64,000 bases of DNA, from positions 62,001-126,000 of the forward strand of contig NZ_PPTH01000015.1 of the NCBI RefSeq assembly GCF_002954225.1, given 5' to 3'. A program made the position numbers and the translations under genes. This DNA is from Arthrobacter ruber. GTDB taxonomy: Bacteria > Actinomycetota > Actinomycetes > Actinomycetales > Micrococcaceae. The notes below the pieces were generated by a model. It did not search any database and had not been told where the DNA came from. It saw only the letters and a program-made list of their open reading frames with translations. Positions 28,801 through 37,589 of the stretch are shown here, in pieces; the first letter of the stretch is position 1, and each line of letters opens with the position of its first letter.

Positions 28801-29323
28801 CGCCCCCGCCACCCTCCAGGACGGGACGGAGGACACCGGAGACCGCACCGCCCGCGTGCGGGTGGTCGACGCCGACGGCCGCACCGAGGCGTCCGTCCCC
28901 TCCTCGGCGATCGCCGCGGAGGGGACCGTCCCCGCCGGAGCGGACGGCAGGACCCTCGTGCTCGCCGAGGAAGCGGACGCCGGCTGGCGTGCCACCCTCG
29001 ACGGCGAGGAACTCGAGGCCGTCTCGGACGGGTGGCAGCAGGCCTTCGCCCTCCCTGCGGCGGGCGGCACCGTGACGGTGTCCTACGTCAGTCCGTACCA
29101 GCCCTGGGCCGAGGCCGTCCAGGGCGTCCTCCTCGCGATGACGGTCCTCCTGGCGATCCCCCTCCCGTCCCGCCCGCGGATCGTCCAGCCCGAGCGCGGG
29201 CGCCGGCCGCACCGGGAGCGTCCCACACCGTCCGCCGCCACTGCAGCGGCGGGCCCGGACGACGGCGTCGGGGCCCTCGTGGAGGAACCGCAGCCCGTGA
29301 CCAGTGGAAGCAGCTCGATGTGA
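25793..29323 (+). CDS. Large GT2 glycosyltransferase fused to a multi-pass membrane region
   Basis: About 1,150-1,180 residues. A GT-A family 2 domain comes first: the nucleotide-sugar site begins with VTAVVVAHNGAAYLPETL, the metal-binding acidic motif is in FLHDDSAPEPG, and the acceptor loop is FHGVGDDVDLCWR. A membrane region of about 12 helices follows (roughly residues 395-860), then a soluble domain of about 270 residues and a final helix near WAEAVQGVLLAMTVLLAIPL. It probably builds a surface polymer. No ATG, GTG or TTG lies between GTG 25793, inside whiB, and the conserved start; a CTG at 25886 overlapping the whiB stop is an alternative. Confidence 0.8.
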   Translation: MPRVRAGERRALRHLGRALRARAAQIAEASSLIRLPLRVTAVVVAHNGAAYLPETLEALQRQTRRADFCVGVDTGSTDSSASVLQLQLPTGSPVVGAPPRAGFGAAVRTAVAEIPDRGAGGDAHDWLWFLHDDSAPEPGALAELLLAVERAPSVTVAGAKQVAWDDRRELVDVGLSISRWAERLTLIDVDEHDQGQYDARSDVFAVNSAGMLVRRDAWDALDGFDPAFHGVGDDVDLCWRNRLAGNRVVVVPRAVMCHATARPHPVSTPHAARAAEVYLRLKHAAPWNVPLLAVGAVLGGLARLLLGLLAKDPGHGTGQLLGSLAGVSRPLQLLRSRRSAARSRQRPRSIVRPLITSRREVRSHRRSVVDAFTSRGAAAGADGVQGAEEYVPSGDSNDDFVALATPARLWVGAGALLAVVVLLTAALTGLHRLIGAGALAGGALLPAAGTPAAIWASATTWWTGLGTGVAAHGSPFSYVLWLLSLLGLGSANTMIVVVVVCALPLAGLSAWIAAGALTRSRGLRLWAAFFWGAAPALQVALGSGRLGALLAHILLPLALLGIIRAVGAGLPSRALPEGIVVPGVDGTRSWTAGASAGLVLAVVAAGAPSLLPVIVMSLVFALIVGRRRARTLWWALVPVLALHLPYTVSAVRSPRGILGDPGVPVPFDPAAPWQQLLGFPVSFDPMLPPAAAGFLGVGPWSLAVAVLVGGPVLLLAAAALFRPRRSGSAARRFWLCAVLALALAAAAPAFPVAVGAASLIGVFPGPLVSVVSLCLLAAALSGLPGRPEGSAPTAPARTGRRALRLAGGVVLAVGPLLALALWLAPEITGPPAVVAEPVVIPGSPAEVAPDAEPGTNDFGTAVGIGPVPERPLPATAADRGTGPDRTRTLVITVDDDDTVTASLMRGSGTTLDALNPVYTARALQGGDPVLADDTESARILRTTVAVIVGATGADPRGDLRDLGVGFVVLQQSASAGDFLSGRIGSVPGLTAVGDTDAGRLWRVAPATLQDGTEDTGDRTARVRVVDADGRTEASVPSSAIAAEGTVPAGADGRTLVLAEEADAGWRATLDGEELEAVSDGWQQAFALPAAGGTVTVSYVSPYQPWAEAVQGVLLAMTVLLAIPLPSRPRIVQPERGRRPHRERPTPSAATAAAGPDDGVGALVEEPQPVTSGSSSM

Positions 29324-31086
29324 TGTGGGGACGCAAGCGGGAGACCGGGCAGCAGAACGAGCAGGGTGTGTCCTCGGAGGCCGCCGTCCTCCCGGGACTG
29401 GACGCCGCGCCGTCGAGGGCCGAGGAGGTGGCGGTAGCCGCTCGCGCCGTGGCCCGTGACAGGGCCGCGACCAGCGGCGCCCGCCGTCGCGCGCGCGTCG
29501 GGACCGCCGCCGGTGTCGCGGCCGGCGTGGTCCTCCTCGCGGCGACGGCGGGCGTCGCCTCCGGAACCGTGACGGATGCGCTCGTCGGGCTCCCCGCCAC
29601 CGACGTCCGGGTTCCGGCGGCCGCCGTGCCGGCCGGCGACTACACCGCGGTGTGCCCCGCACCGCCCCGCCTGCTCGAGGCAGCCGGCGACGGCGCCGAT
29701 CCGCAGTTCGGTCCGGCGTCGTCGACGGCGAAGACCACGGTCGCCGCACTCGTCCTGAGCGACCTCAGCGCCACCCTGACCGGGAGCGGACTGCTGCCCG
29801 TCGGCGGGGGCGCGCCGCTGGCCTCCATCAGGGACTTCGTCCCCGAGGCGTCGCTCGGCGCGGACGCGCCGGCCAGCAGCGGTGAGGACGGGCTGACCAG
29901 CCGGATGGCAGGAGTGGCGCGGAACGTCTCCGTCGATGCCCCCTCGTTGTTCCGCGCACAGCCCCAGGGCGGCCTCACCCCGGTAGCGGCCGCGACCTCC
30001 ACGTACACCGCCTCCGACGGCGACCTGCGGGGGCTCGCCGCGACGGGCTGCCAGGTGCCCTCGAGCGACTTCTGGCTGCTGGGGGCGGCGACCACCGTGG
30101 GCCGGTCCTCGATCCTCACCCTGACCAATCCCACCGGCACGCCCGCCACGGTGACGCTCGAGCTCTACGGACCGGAAGGACGTATCGAGCGCGCCGGTGT
30201 GCGGGGCCAGCTCGTGGCGCCCGGCGGGACCCGGCAGATCGTCCTCGGTGGTCTCGCCGGCGACCTGGACCGGGTGGCCGTCCGTGTCCGCAGCGACGGC
30301 GGGCGGGTGACGGGCGTCATCCAGCAGAGCGTACTGCGCGGCCTGACGCCGGGTGGCGTCGAGTTCCTGTCGCCCAGCGCGGCGGCAGGCGTCACGCAGG
30401 TGGTGCCCGGCGTCGTCGTGCAGGACGCCGCGACGGCACAGCGTATCCGCGAGCAGGAGGGCTACGGTACCGCGGCCCCCGAACTGCAGGTGCTCGTCCC
30501 CGGATCGAGCGACGCCGTGCTGGACATCAAGGTCTACGGACCCGACGGCGAGGTCGAGCTGCCCGGCGGGGGAGTCGGGACCGCGGCGGCCGGGGCCGTC
30601 ACGGCCTTCCCGCTCACCTCCCTGCCGGAGGGCGGCTACACGATCGCCGTGACCTCGGACGTCTCCGTGGTGGCGGCCGCGCGCGTCACGCGCGGGATCG
30701 ACGACGGCGAGCCGGTGGACTTCGCCGGGGCTCCCTCCGCCGTCCGCCTGGGCACCGACCACGCCGTGGCCCTGGCCGAGGGCGTGGACGTGTCGCTGGT
30801 GCTGGGCGCGCCGAGCGGCAGGGGAGAGGTGACCCTGACCCCCGTCGCCGCGGACGGGACGCTCGGCGCCCCCGTGGTGATCGGCATCGCCGGCGGTACC
30901 TCGGTCTCCGTGCCGGCTTCCTCCCTCGGCAGTTCGCCGGCGGGCGTCGTCATCAACGCGACCGGCGATCCCGTCCACGGCGCACAGGTCATGACGCTTC
31001 CGGGGGAGGTCGCTGGCATCTCGGTGGCGGGCGTCCCGGCCGGCGCCACCGGTCCGCAGACCATCCCGGTGGAACTCGGCTACTAG
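29323..31086 (+). CDS. DUF5719 family membrane-anchored extracytoplasmic protein
   Basis: A 587-residue protein with a hydrophilic N-terminus, one membrane helix at about residues 60-82 and a large Ala/Gly/Val-rich extracellular part with repeated beta-type segments. This matches the actinobacterial DUF5719 family, regularly found directly after a large GT2 gene. Function is unknown; the pairing suggests it helps the glycosyltransferase or its product outside the membrane. The ATG at 29323 overlaps the last base of the GT2 stop; GTG 29320 is an in-frame alternative, with GGAAG upstream. Confidence 0.78.
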   Translation: MWGRKRETGQQNEQGVSSEAAVLPGLDAAPSRAEEVAVAARAVARDRAATSGARRRARVGTAAGVAAGVVLLAATAGVASGTVTDALVGLPATDVRVPAAAVPAGDYTAVCPAPPRLLEAAGDGADPQFGPASSTAKTTVAALVLSDLSATLTGSGLLPVGGGAPLASIRDFVPEASLGADAPASSGEDGLTSRMAGVARNVSVDAPSLFRAQPQGGLTPVAAATSTYTASDGDLRGLAATGCQVPSSDFWLLGAATTVGRSSILTLTNPTGTPATVTLELYGPEGRIERAGVRGQLVAPGGTRQIVLGGLAGDLDRVAVRVRSDGGRVTGVIQQSVLRGLTPGGVEFLSPSAAAGVTQVVPGVVVQDAATAQRIREQEGYGTAAPELQVLVPGSSDAVLDIKVYGPDGEVELPGGGVGTAAAGAVTAFPLTSLPEGGYTIAVTSDVSVVAAARVTRGIDDGEPVDFAGAPSAVRLGTDHAVALAEGVDVSLVLGAPSGRGEVTLTPVAADGTLGAPVVIGIAGGTSVSVPASSLGSSPAGVVINATGDPVHGAQVMTLPGEVAGISVAGVPAGATGPQTIPVELGY

Positions 31087-31201
31087 CCGGCCCCGCCGTT
31101 CCGGGACGGCCCTGCGTCGGCAGTGACGTGACATGACGTGTCGGGCCGCGGTGCTCGGGCCCGGGGACTCTCCGCGCGCTGCGGGCGCGCCGAGCTCGGG
31201 A

Positions 31202-31696
31202 TCAGGCCTGGGAGCGGCCGTAGGCGGGATCCACCACCTCGGGTGCGAGGCCCATGATCTCCGCGGTCTGTTCGACGACGACGTCGTGCACGAGCTCGTT
31301 GACCGGCAGGACGGACCGGGCCGCCATGAGGACAGGATGGCGGTAGATGGTGATGACGGCGGGTTTGCCGGGCGCGGCCGGGGAGCTGGAGCCGAGGAGT
31401 CCGCGGAGCGTCTCGGACGTCATGTCCTCGAGGCCGTCGGGGATCTCCTGCACCACGATCTGCAGGTCCTGGATGCGCTCGCCCCACAGGCGTTCGAGCC
31501 GCTGCGCGGACTCCATCACCCAGTCGTCGAACTGCTCGGACCTGGACCGGGAGCCCGGCAGGTGCCCGGGAAGCAGCTCGCCGCGCATGCCCCGTCCCCG
31601 GCGGTTGCGTCGCCGTTCGTAGAACGACCGTGCCGGGCTACCCTCCGCTGACGTGGGATCGGTCAGCCTGACCGAGAAGGTGGAAGCATCCTGCAT
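31202..31696 (-). CDS. Metallopeptidase family protein (degenerate zinc motif)
   Basis: A 164-residue protein resembling the small metallopeptidase family typified by Rv3259 in the whiB2 neighbourhood. The segment that would carry HExxH reads NELVHDVVVEQTAEIMG, so the second motif histidine is missing and zinc peptidase activity is doubtful. The N-terminal 50 residues are Arg/Ser-rich. TAGAGT (31708 to 31703) lies six bases before the ATG, so the transcript is probably leaderless and divergent from the DUF3499 gene. Confidence 0.75.
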   Translation of the reverse strand: MQDASTFSVRLTDPTSAEGSPARSFYERRRNRRGRGMRGELLPGHLPGSRSRSEQFDDWVMESAQRLERLWGERIQDLQIVVQEIPDGLEDMTSETLRGLLGSSSPAAPGKPAVITIYRHPVLMAARSVLPVNELVHDVVVEQTAEIMGLAPEVVDPAYGRSQA

Positions 31697-31702
31697 GTAA
31701 AG

Positions 31703-31809
31703 ACTCTAAGCCTTGTGCCCTGCTGCCGCACTCCCGGAAGGGGCGGGGAGGATGCGCCGGGCGCCGCGTGCGCGTCCTGCGGGACGGGGGAGCCGAAGGC
31801 CGGTAGGCT
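31703..31809. promoter_or_regulatory. Divergent leaderless promoters
   Basis: TAGAGT (31708 to 31703, minus strand) serves the metallopeptidase-like gene with a six-base gap. TAGGCT (31804-31809, plus strand) serves the DUF3499 gene with an eight-base gap to GTG 31818. Confidence 0.5.
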
Positions 31810-31817
31810 TGCCGATC

Positions 31818-32204
31818 GTGGGATCACTCCGTCAATGCTCCAGATCCGCCTGCCAGCGGCCGGCGGTGGCCACCCTCACCTATGTCTACGCGGACTCGAC
31901 GGCTGTCCTCGGCCCGCTCGCGACCTACGCCGAACCCCACACCTACGACCTGTGCGCCGTGCACGCCGAACGGCTGACGGTGCCCCGCGGCTGGGAAGTG
32001 GTCCGTCTGACGCTGCCCGACGCAGCACCGGAGCACAATTCGGACGACCTCCTGGCGCTGGCCGACGCCGTGCGGGAAGCGGCAGCGGAACCGTCGACGG
32101 AGCAGCCCGCCGTGGCCAGGCGTGGCAGCAAGGCGCCCATGGAGCCTCCGGCCGGCGTCCCGGGTGCGCGGCGAGGGCACCTGCGGATCCTGCCCGAGCC
32201 CTGA
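31818..32204 (+). CDS. DUF3499 domain protein
   Basis: A 128-residue actinobacterial protein. The conserved N-terminal part has cysteines in RQCSRSACQRPA and LCAVHAERL, a C-x4-C ... C-x2-H arrangement that could bind zinc, and the PRGWEVVRL segment. The C-terminal third is a variable disordered tail. Function is unknown. The family (Rv3258c in M. tuberculosis) sits beside the Rv3259 homologue, as here. GTG 31818 is supported by conservation from that codon and by the TAGGCT box. Confidence 0.82.
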   Translation: MGSLRQCSRSACQRPAVATLTYVYADSTAVLGPLATYAEPHTYDLCAVHAERLTVPRGWEVVRLTLPDAAPEHNSDDLLALADAVREAAAEPSTEQPAVARRGSKAPMEPPAGVPGARRGHLRILPEP

Positions 32205-32311
32205 CCCCGCAGTACCCCGCACGAGGACGGGCGTGACGTCGGGCCGGCGAGCCTCCCCGCGCTAGACTTGGAGGCGGAATCACCGTCCCTCTCAGCGCGA
32301 AAGCCTCCCCC

Positions 32312-32506
32312 ATGGCGAACCTCCCCGCACAGCTGCTCGATGTCCTGCGTTGTCCCGTCACGGGGTCGAAGCTCGTCCAGGACGGCGCCGTCCTGCGGTC
32401 GTCGGCCCCCGGACCCGACGGCCGGCCCCTGACCTACGGTCTCGACGAGGGCATCCCGGTGCTCCTGCGCGCCGAAGTCCTCGACGGTGCCGCTCCCACC
32501 CCCTGA
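32312..32506 (+). CDS. Trm112 family protein
   Basis: A 64-residue protein of the Trm112/YcaR type: [14 protein letters not shown] at the start, the central [14 protein letters not shown] and a short tail. Of the usual zinc cysteines only the first CP is present, as in many bacterial members. Trm112 proteins activate methyltransferases in other organisms, and a partner here is unknown. A TAGACT box at 32263-32268 would give a leader of about 37 bases. The gene lies 56 bases upstream of ahcY and may be cotranscribed. Confidence 0.8.
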   Translation: MANLPAQLLDVLRCPVTGSKLVQDGAVLRSSAPGPDGRPLTYGLDEGIPVLLRAEVLDGAAPTP

Positions 32507-32562
32507 AGGCCGGGCGCCCCGTATCTCCCCGAAGCCTACGAACCACAGCTAGGACCATCATC

Positions 32563-34059
32563 ATGTTCGACCACAAAGTCGCCGACCTCTCCCTCGCGGA
32601 GGCAGGACGCCACCAGATCCGCCTCGCGGAGCACGAGATGCCAGGGCTCATGGCCCTGCGCCGCGAGTACGCCGATGCCCAGCCCCTCGCCGGTGCCCGC
32701 ATCGCCGGGTCGCTCCACATGACGGTGCAGACGGCCGTCCTCATCGAGACGCTCACCGCGCTCGGTGCCGAGGTCCGCTGGGCCTCCTGCAACATCTTCT
32801 CCACCCAGGACGAGGCAGCGGCCGCCGTCGTCGTGGGTAACGGTACCGTCGAGGAGCCCGCGGGCGTACCCGTCTTCGCCTGGAAGAACGAGTCGCTCGA
32901 GGACTACTGGTGGACCGCCACGCAGATCCTGACGTGGCCCGGCCAGGCCGAGGGCCTCGGCCCCAACATGATCCTCGACGACGGCGGCGACGCCACGATG
33001 CTCGTGCACAAGGGCGCGGAGTTCGAGGCGCTCGGAGCGGTGCCGGCCGACCCGCAGGAGGGCGACGCCGACTACTCCCACGAGTACACGGTGTTCCTCG
33101 ACACCCTGCGGTCCACGATCGGGTCCGAGCCGCAGAAGTGGACGACCATCGCGGCCGGCATCAAGGGTGTCACCGAGGAGACGACGACGGGCGTGCACCG
33201 CCTGTACCAGCTCGCCGCCCAGGGCAAGCTCCTGTTCCCGGCGATCAACGTCAACGACTCCGTCACGAAGTCCAAGTTCGACAACAAGTACGGCATCCGG
33301 CATTCCCTGCCCGACGGACTGAACCGGGCCACGGACGTCCTCATCGGCGGCAAGGTGGCGGTCGTGTGCGGCTACGGCGACGTCGGCAAGGGCGCGGCCG
33401 AGGCGCTGCGCGGCCAGGGCGCCCGCGTGATCGTCACCGAGATCGACCCCATCTGCGCGCTGCAGGCCGCCATGGACGGCTACCAGGTGGCCAAGCTCGA
33501 GACGGTGCTCGCCCAGGGCGACATCTTCATCACCACCACCGGCAACAAGGACGTCATCATGGCCCGCCACATGGCGGGCATGAAGCACCAGGCGATCGTC
33601 GGGAACATCGGCCACTTCGACAACGAGATCGACATCGCGGGCCTCGCCCGCATCCCCGGCGTCGAGAAGATCGAGATCAAGCCGCAGGTCCACGAGTGGG
33701 TCATCCCTGCCGCCGAGGCCGACGGCGTGGAGCAGCACTCGATCATCATGCTCTCCGAGGGCCGCCTGCTGAACCTCGGCAACGCCACCGGACACCCCTC
33801 GTTCGTCATGAGCAACTCCTTCGCGAACCAGACCATCGCGCAGATCGAGCTGTACACGAAGTTCGAGCAGGAGGACGCCGAGGGCAACCGCGAGTACGAG
33901 AACGAGGTGTACGTGCTGCCGAAGATGCTCGACGAGAAGGTGGCGCGCCTGCACCTCGACGCCCTCGGTGTGGAACTGACGGAGCTCACCAAGGGCCAGG
34001 CCGAGTACCTCGACATCGACGTCGCCGGTCCGTACAAGTCCGAGCAGTACCGCTACTAG
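32563..34059 (+). CDS. ahcY: Adenosylhomocysteinase
   Basis: NAD-dependent enzyme that splits S-adenosylhomocysteine into adenosine and homocysteine, relieving product inhibition of methyltransferases and feeding the methionine cycle. The 498-residue protein carries the Rossmann loop GYGDVGKG and the C-terminal [10 protein letters not shown] ending typical of the family, along with [10 protein letters not shown] and the insertion seen in actinobacterial enzymes near residues 155-190. The ATG has AGGA eight bases upstream. Its homologue in M. tuberculosis (Rv3248c) is near the same manA-whiB2 block. Confidence 0.96.
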   Translation: MFDHKVADLSLAEAGRHQIRLAEHEMPGLMALRREYADAQPLAGARIAGSLHMTVQTAVLIETLTALGAEVRWASCNIFSTQDEAAAAVVVGNGTVEEPAGVPVFAWKNESLEDYWWTATQILTWPGQAEGLGPNMILDDGGDATMLVHKGAEFEALGAVPADPQEGDADYSHEYTVFLDTLRSTIGSEPQKWTTIAAGIKGVTEETTTGVHRLYQLAAQGKLLFPAINVNDSVTKSKFDNKYGIRHSLPDGLNRATDVLIGGKVAVVCGYGDVGKGAAEALRGQGARVIVTEIDPICALQAAMDGYQVAKLETVLAQGDIFITTTGNKDVIMARHMAGMKHQAIVGNIGHFDNEIDIAGLARIPGVEKIEIKPQVHEWVIPAAEADGVEQHSIIMLSEGRLLNLGNATGHPSFVMSNSFANQTIAQIELYTKFEQEDAEGNREYENEVYVLPKMLDEKVARLHLDALGVELTELTKGQAEYLDIDVAGPYKSEQYRY

Positions 34060-34080
34060 GCGCAACCGGGCCCCGGTTTC

Positions 34081-34123
34081 CCGGCCGCTGCAGGTACCCC
34101 GCAGGGGTGCCGGCAGTGGCCGG
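34081..34123 (+). terminator. Terminator hairpin after ahcY
   Basis: CCGGCCGCTGC to ACCCC pairs with GGGGT to GCAGTGGCCGG around a GCA loop, about 20 base pairs with one mismatch and two wobble pairs. No long U-tract follows. Confidence 0.65.
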
Positions 34124-34219
34124 ATCGTTGTAGGACATCATCCGCCGCCTGCACCATTGGATCGGCCCCGTCGCGTACCATCGCACAGAAGCAGTCACAT
34201 GAGGGGTGGAGACATGCGC

Positions 34220-35506
34220 ATGAAGCAGGAGTCGGGCAGGGCCGCGGCGCACCGGAAGGGCTGGAAGATCGCGGCCATCGGGAGCGCGGCCGTCGTCGTG
34301 ATCGGTGGAGGCGTGGGGATCGCCACGGCATCGCCCTGGGACGACGCGGCATCATCCGCGCCGTCGCCCAGCCAGTCGCCCGCCCCCTCGACCGCCGAGC
34401 CGGACCCCCGGGCGAGCGCGGACGCGACAGCGACGCAGCCTCCTCCCGCCGACGTGGCCGTGGGCGTCACCCCCACGGATCGGGCCTATGCCGTCAACCC
34501 GGCCACCGTCGCGGCCGTCAGGGTGGAGGGTGCCACGCTGGACGCCGTCGAGCTCGCTCCGAGCGCGGGCGGCACGCCGGTCGAGGGCACCATCTCGGCC
34601 GACGGCACCACCTGGACCGCCAGCGACCGCCTCGCCTTCGACACCGAGTACACCTTCTCCTACACCGTGCTCGACTCCGCGGGCCAGGCGCAGCGCAAGA
34701 CCTCGACCTTCACGACCGTCCAGCCCGCGAACGAGGCCGACGCCTCCATGTTCCCGCTCGACGGCAGCACCGTGGGCACGGGCCAGCCGCTCGAGTTCAG
34801 GTTCAGCGAACCCGTCACCAACCGGGACGCGGTGGAGGAGGCCATCACCGTCACCAGCACCAGCGGCCAGCCCGGCGCCTTCTACTGGCTGTCCGAGACG
34901 AAGGTCCGCTACCGTCCCGAGACGTTCTGGGCCCCGAACAGCACCATCACGGTCGACGCCAACCTGTTCGGCGTCGATTTCGGCAACGGCATGATCGGCA
35001 ACGCCGACCGGACGATGACCGTGAAGACGCACAACACGCGCCTCGCCGTCGTCGACAATGCGACCAAGACCATGAACGTCTACCTGGACGGCAGGCTGGA
35101 CAGGACGTTCCCCGTCACCCTCGGCACCGAGGACTGGCCCTCCACCGAGGGGTACATGGTGGTCATGGAGCACTACGAGACCACCCGGTTCACTGCGGAG
35201 TCCATCGGGCTCGAGCCCGGCGATCCCGCGTACTACCCGCCGACGGTCGTGAACCACGCGAGCCGGCTCAGCAACGGCGGCGCGTTCGTCCACGAGGCGC
35301 TGCCGGCGGCGCAGGAGGCGCTCGGCTCCTTCAATGTCTCGCACGGCTGCATTGGCATGTCGCCCGAGGGGGCGGAGTACTTCTACAACACCTTCGGCCC
35401 CGGCGACGTGGTGCAGATCCTCAACACGGACTACGGGCCCATGTACGTCTGGGACGGGTTCGGCGACTGGAACGTGCCCTGGACCGAGTGGGTCAACCAG
35501 CCGTAG
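34220..35506 (+). CDS. L,D-transpeptidase with Ig-like domains
   Basis: Extracytoplasmic cross-linking enzyme that makes 3-3 peptidoglycan links. It has a basic N-terminus with a membrane anchor at about residues 17-37, a Ser/Pro/Thr-rich linker, two Ig-like domains (about 75-255) and a YkuD catalytic domain. The catalytic motif is SHGCIGM with Cys377, after an upstream HEALP histidine segment. The layout resembles mycobacterial LdtMt2. ATG 34220 was chosen because GGTGGAG lies eight bases upstream, while ATG 34214 is too close to it. A TACCAT box at 34176-34181 may be the promoter. Confidence 0.9.
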   Translation: MKQESGRAAAHRKGWKIAAIGSAAVVVIGGGVGIATASPWDDAASSAPSPSQSPAPSTAEPDPRASADATATQPPPADVAVGVTPTDRAYAVNPATVAAVRVEGATLDAVELAPSAGGTPVEGTISADGTTWTASDRLAFDTEYTFSYTVLDSAGQAQRKTSTFTTVQPANEADASMFPLDGSTVGTGQPLEFRFSEPVTNRDAVEEAITVTSTSGQPGAFYWLSETKVRYRPETFWAPNSTITVDANLFGVDFGNGMIGNADRTMTVKTHNTRLAVVDNATKTMNVYLDGRLDRTFPVTLGTEDWPSTEGYMVVMEHYETTRFTAESIGLEPGDPAYYPPTVVNHASRLSNGGAFVHEALPAAQEALGSFNVSHGCIGMSPEGAEYFYNTFGPGDVVQILNTDYGPMYVWDGFGDWNVPWTEWVNQP

Positions 35507-35531
35507 GGCGGCCCCCGCGCCTCCTCGCAGG

Positions 35532-35572
35532 AAGGCTCCGCACGCTAGCCGAAGGGCAGCGTGTGGAGCCTT
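35532..35572. terminator. Bidirectional terminator hairpin
   Basis: AAGGCTCCGCACGCT and AGCGTGTGGAGCCTT form a 15-bp stem with one wobble and an 11-base loop. It lies between the L,D-transpeptidase stop and the convergent RDD gene, whose stop codon is inside the stem. Confidence 0.75.
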
Positions 35573-36345
35573 CTCGCTGTGGCCTCCGTGCGCCCGCGCT
35601 GCCGCATCATGGCCGCGTAGTCACGCTCGCGGCGCGCCGCCATCACGGCGTGGAGGAACTCCTCGGGGTGGGTGTCCAGGGGCGGCGGAGGGGAGACGTG
35701 GTGGCTCGCCTCGGCGGCCAGATCCAGGGACAGCTCACGCCGCGCCTGCGGCGTGAGCCTCGGAGCCTGTGCGAGGAACTGCGACATCCTGCGCGCCAGG
35801 GCGTCGGGCAGGCGGCCGATGTCCGCCGTCTCCGACCACTGCTGCAGGCGCGGGGGCATGACGGCGAGCGCCCGTGGCCTGGCGACCACGCGCTCCCGCA
35901 TGGCGTACGTCCCGGCGAGCAGGTCCCCGAGGCGCTTGGACCGCTCGTTGAACAGGGACACGAGGAAGGCGAGCGAGCCGAGGAGCATGTAGATCTCGAG
36001 GACCGCGAGCATGCCGCGGATGAAGGCGTGCCGGAAGCGGATCGCGCCGCCGTCGTCGCGCACGATCCGCAGCCCCATGACCAGTCGTCCGAGGGACTTC
36101 CCGCGCGTGAGGGTCTCCACGGTCACGGGCACGACGACGAAGAGCAGAACGACGAGGACGAGCAGGAGCGCGCCGGTGAGCGCCGGGTCCAGCACTCCGC
36201 CGAAGACGTTCCCGACGAGCAGGATCAGCAGCACCCCGAGGACGATCTGTGCGACGACGTCGATGATGATGCTCAGCCCGCGCGCGGCGAAGCCGGCCGG
36301 CTTGAGCTCGAGGACGACTGCCTCGCCGGTGACGACCGAACTCAT
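35545..36345 (-). CDS. RDD family membrane protein
   Basis: A 266-residue protein with the RDD domain in its first 150 residues: Arg and Asp in AARGLSIIIDVV, later KSLGRLVMGLRIV and RLGDLLAGTYAM, over three to four membrane helices. The C-terminal 110 residues are cytosolic and Arg/Ala-rich. RDD proteins are common beside SpoIIM, DUF58 and MoxR genes, and some are sodium/proton antiporters; the role here is unknown. A TAGGCT box upstream gives a leader of about 35 bases with GGGGGAG before the ATG. It is divergent from spoIIM. Confidence 0.88.
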   Translation of the reverse strand: MSSVVTGEAVVLELKPAGFAARGLSIIIDVVAQIVLGVLLILLVGNVFGGVLDPALTGALLLVLVVLLFVVVPVTVETLTRGKSLGRLVMGLRIVRDDGGAIRFRHAFIRGMLAVLEIYMLLGSLAFLVSLFNERSKRLGDLLAGTYAMRERVVARPRALAVMPPRLQQWSETADIGRLPDALARRMSQFLAQAPRLTPQARRELSLDLAAEASHHVSPPPPLDTHPEEFLHAVMAARRERDYAAMMRQRGRTEATARRLHTLPFG

Positions 36346-36455
36346 GTGCTCCCCCTGGGTCTGCTGGTGCGCTGGGGCCAGCCTATCGCCGCGACGTCAC
36401 CCGGGTGATCCGGGTGCGGGGCCGCGCCGGGCGGCCCGCCGCCGGGACGGGACTA

Positions 36456-36461
36456 TAGGGT
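36456..36461 (+). promoter_or_regulatory. -10 box TAGGGT of the SpoIIM gene
   Basis: TAGGGT (within TATAGGGT) ends six bases before the ATG at 36468, the leaderless pattern. Confidence 0.5.
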
Positions 36462-36467
36462 TGGCGC

Positions 36468-37463
36468 ATGGATGTGGACGCCTTTATCGCAGTGCACCGC
36501 AGCGACTGGCAACGGCTGGACGAACTCGTGGCCCGGCGCAGGCTCGACGGCGCGCAGGCGGACGAGCTGCTGGTTCTGTACCAGCGCGTGTCGACGCACC
36601 TGTCCATCATCCGCTCGGTCGATCCCGAGAGCGCCCTGTCGGGGGCGCTGTCCACACGGCTGTCCCGCGCCCGCACACGCTTCACGGGGGCGAGGTCCAA
36701 CGTCCTGGAGGACGTGGCGCAGTTCTTCGTGTTCTCCCTGCCCGCCGCCTTCTACCGGGTCCGCCTGCTCACTGTGGTGGTCGGTGTGCTCTTCCTCGCC
36801 GTGGCGACGCTCTACGGATTCTGGGTGGTCCAGACCCCCGGCGTCCTCGGGGCACTCGGCACGGACGAGGATCTCCGCCGCTACGTGGAGGAGGACTTCA
36901 TCGACTACTACTCGGAGAATCCTGCGGCGTCCTTCGCCGGGCTGGTGTGGACGAACAACGCCTGGATCGCGCTGCAGGCCGTCGCCTTCGGGATCACCGG
37001 TGTCTGGCCGGCGATGATCCTCTACCAGAACGCACAGGGCGTCGGCATGGCTGCCGGGATGATGGCGTCCTACGACCGCCTCGACGTCTTCTTCGTCTAC
37101 ATCCTGCCGCACGGCTTCATGGAACTCACGGCGATCTTCATCGCCACTGCTGCGGGGCTCCGTCTCTTCTGGGCGTGGGTGGCGCCGGGACGCCGGCTGC
37201 GGTCGGTGGCCCTCGCCGAGGAGGGGCGGTCCCTCATCACGGTCGCACTCGGGCTGGTGCTGGTGCTGCTCGTCTCGGGCCTCGTCGAGGGCTTCGTGAC
37301 GCCGAGCGGACTACCGCCATGGCTCCGGCTGACCATCGGATTCCTGGTCTTCGCGGCGTACTGGGCGTACACCCTGATCCTCGGCCGGCGCGCGTTCGCA
37401 GCCGGGCATCGGGGGGACCTGAGCGTCGTCGACCGGGGGGACGCCGCCGTCGCCACCGCCTGA
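36468..37463 (+). CDS. Stage II sporulation protein M (SpoIIM) family membrane protein
   Basis: A 331-residue membrane protein with five or six helices after a 100-residue cytosolic helical N-terminus (RRLDGAQADELLVLYQRVS, then RARTRFTGAR). The conserved NNAWIALQAVAFGITG and LPHGFMELTAIFIA segments identify the SpoIIM/DUF95 family. In non-sporulating actinobacteria these proteins occur with RDD, MoxR and DUF58 genes and their role is unknown; sporulation should not be inferred. It is divergent from the RDD gene. Confidence 0.87.
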   Translation: MDVDAFIAVHRSDWQRLDELVARRRLDGAQADELLVLYQRVSTHLSIIRSVDPESALSGALSTRLSRARTRFTGARSNVLEDVAQFFVFSLPAAFYRVRLLTVVVGVLFLAVATLYGFWVVQTPGVLGALGTDEDLRRYVEEDFIDYYSENPAASFAGLVWTNNAWIALQAVAFGITGVWPAMILYQNAQGVGMAAGMMASYDRLDVFFVYILPHGFMELTAIFIATAAGLRLFWAWVAPGRRLRSVALAEEGRSLITVALGLVLVLLVSGLVEGFVTPSGLPPWLRLTIGFLVFAAYWAYTLILGRRAFAAGHRGDLSVVDRGDAAVATA

Positions 37464-37589
37464 GGTCCGCCGGCGCGCGGGCATCGCCGGTGTGCCCGGG
37501 GGTGTCTGCCCCGGGGGCGTGGGTCCGCCCGGTACTGTCGAATGACGCCGGGATCAGCGCCGGCGGGCATCGATCGAGGAGACAACGCA

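Noticed and set aside
36468-37463. Sporulation function for the SpoIIM-family protein
   Set aside because: The family name is historical; no sporulation genes are nearby and the RDD/MoxR/DUF58 context is common in non-sporulating actinobacteria.
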